A DNA stretch of 64,000 nucleotides from Echinococcus granulosus (taxonomy: Eukaryota; Platyhelminthes; Cestoda; Cyclophyllidea; Taeniidae), in the NCBI RefSeq assembly GCF_000524195.1, contig NW_020170434.1:351827-415826 (forward strand), in the 5' to 3' direction. Under the pieces are notes generated by a model that saw only the letters and a program-made list of their open reading frames with translations, did no database searches and was not told the origin of the DNA. Shown piece after piece: positions 63,792-64,000 of the stretch. Each line of letters begins with the position of its first letter. Within the stretch, counting starts at the first letter, position 1. The translations under genes and the position numbers were made by a program.

Positions 63792-64000
63792 GTACGTAGA
63801 TTGGTTTCTTTTCACGGATGGCAGTTTTTCCCCTTCAGGCCTATGAGTGCTTCCCCCCAACAGGACAAGATACCTTTCTTTATTATTTTGTTAGGAAAGT
63901 CGAAGATGAGAGGAGGATTGATAATTGATCGCATCTGACGGAGTCAAGTGTCTACTCCTCTTTGACACACTGATTAGTCAGTTAATTTAGTGCGATTCAT

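Overview
The window reads as animal nuclear DNA, most probably from a flatworm and, by inference, a tapeworm. The genes are broken by many introns. Several introns are extremely short (20, 29, 35, 44 and 44 nt) and others run to several kb. The conserved genes are metazoan: a complex I subunit, a BCNT/CFDP1 protein, a furin-type convertase, a Dok-7-like adaptor, rabconnectin-3 beta and a GPR158-type receptor. A small non-coding LTR element of about 1 kb resembles the TRIM elements described from taeniid cestodes. There are no operons, ribosome binding sites or CRISPR arrays. A run of 100 N (25490-25589) is an assembly gap.

Layout. 1-6.4 kb: no gene recognised; the first 1.6 kb holds a long imperfect inverted repeat. 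6.4-10.2 kb (-): a multi-exon gene that I read as a divergent, catalytically dead relative of CtBP and the D-2-hydroxyacid dehydrogenases. 11.5-12.4 kb (+): NDUFB8, three exons, complete. 12.6-14.7 kb (-): CFDP1/BCNT, nine exons, complete, tail to tail with NDUFB8. 14.7-18.6 kb: mostly empty, with an inverted pair of LTR copies. 18.6-28.3 kb (+): a subtilisin/kexin-like proprotein convertase with prodomain, catalytic domain and P domain, interrupted by the N gap. 29.4-40.7 kb (-): a PH-PTB adaptor of Dok-7 type with very long low-complexity insertions and a tyrosine-motif tail. 41.1-42.1 kb: the TRIM-like element, lying between the divergent Dok-7-like and WDR7 genes. 44.0-57.3 kb (+): WDR7/rabconnectin-3 beta, about 20 exons. 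59.2 kb to the end (+): the N-terminal ectodomain of a GPR158/179-like receptor, cut by the window edge.

The genes do not form one pathway. Three themes recur: secretory and endolysosomal biology (the convertase needs an acidified secretory pathway, and rabconnectin-3 regulates the V-ATPase), receptor signalling (Dok-7-like, GPR158-like), and chromatin or transcription (CFDP1, CtBP-like fold). I found no new multigene system. The strongest candidates for something undescribed are the degenerate CtBP-like protein, the ultrashort introns, the TRIM-like element with its solo copies, and clustered CAAGGTCA and TCACGTGA motifs in the Dok-7-like introns. All exon models were made by eye from frame continuity, GT-AG borders and family resemblance. 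Borders may be off by a base or two, and those marked approximate are less certain.
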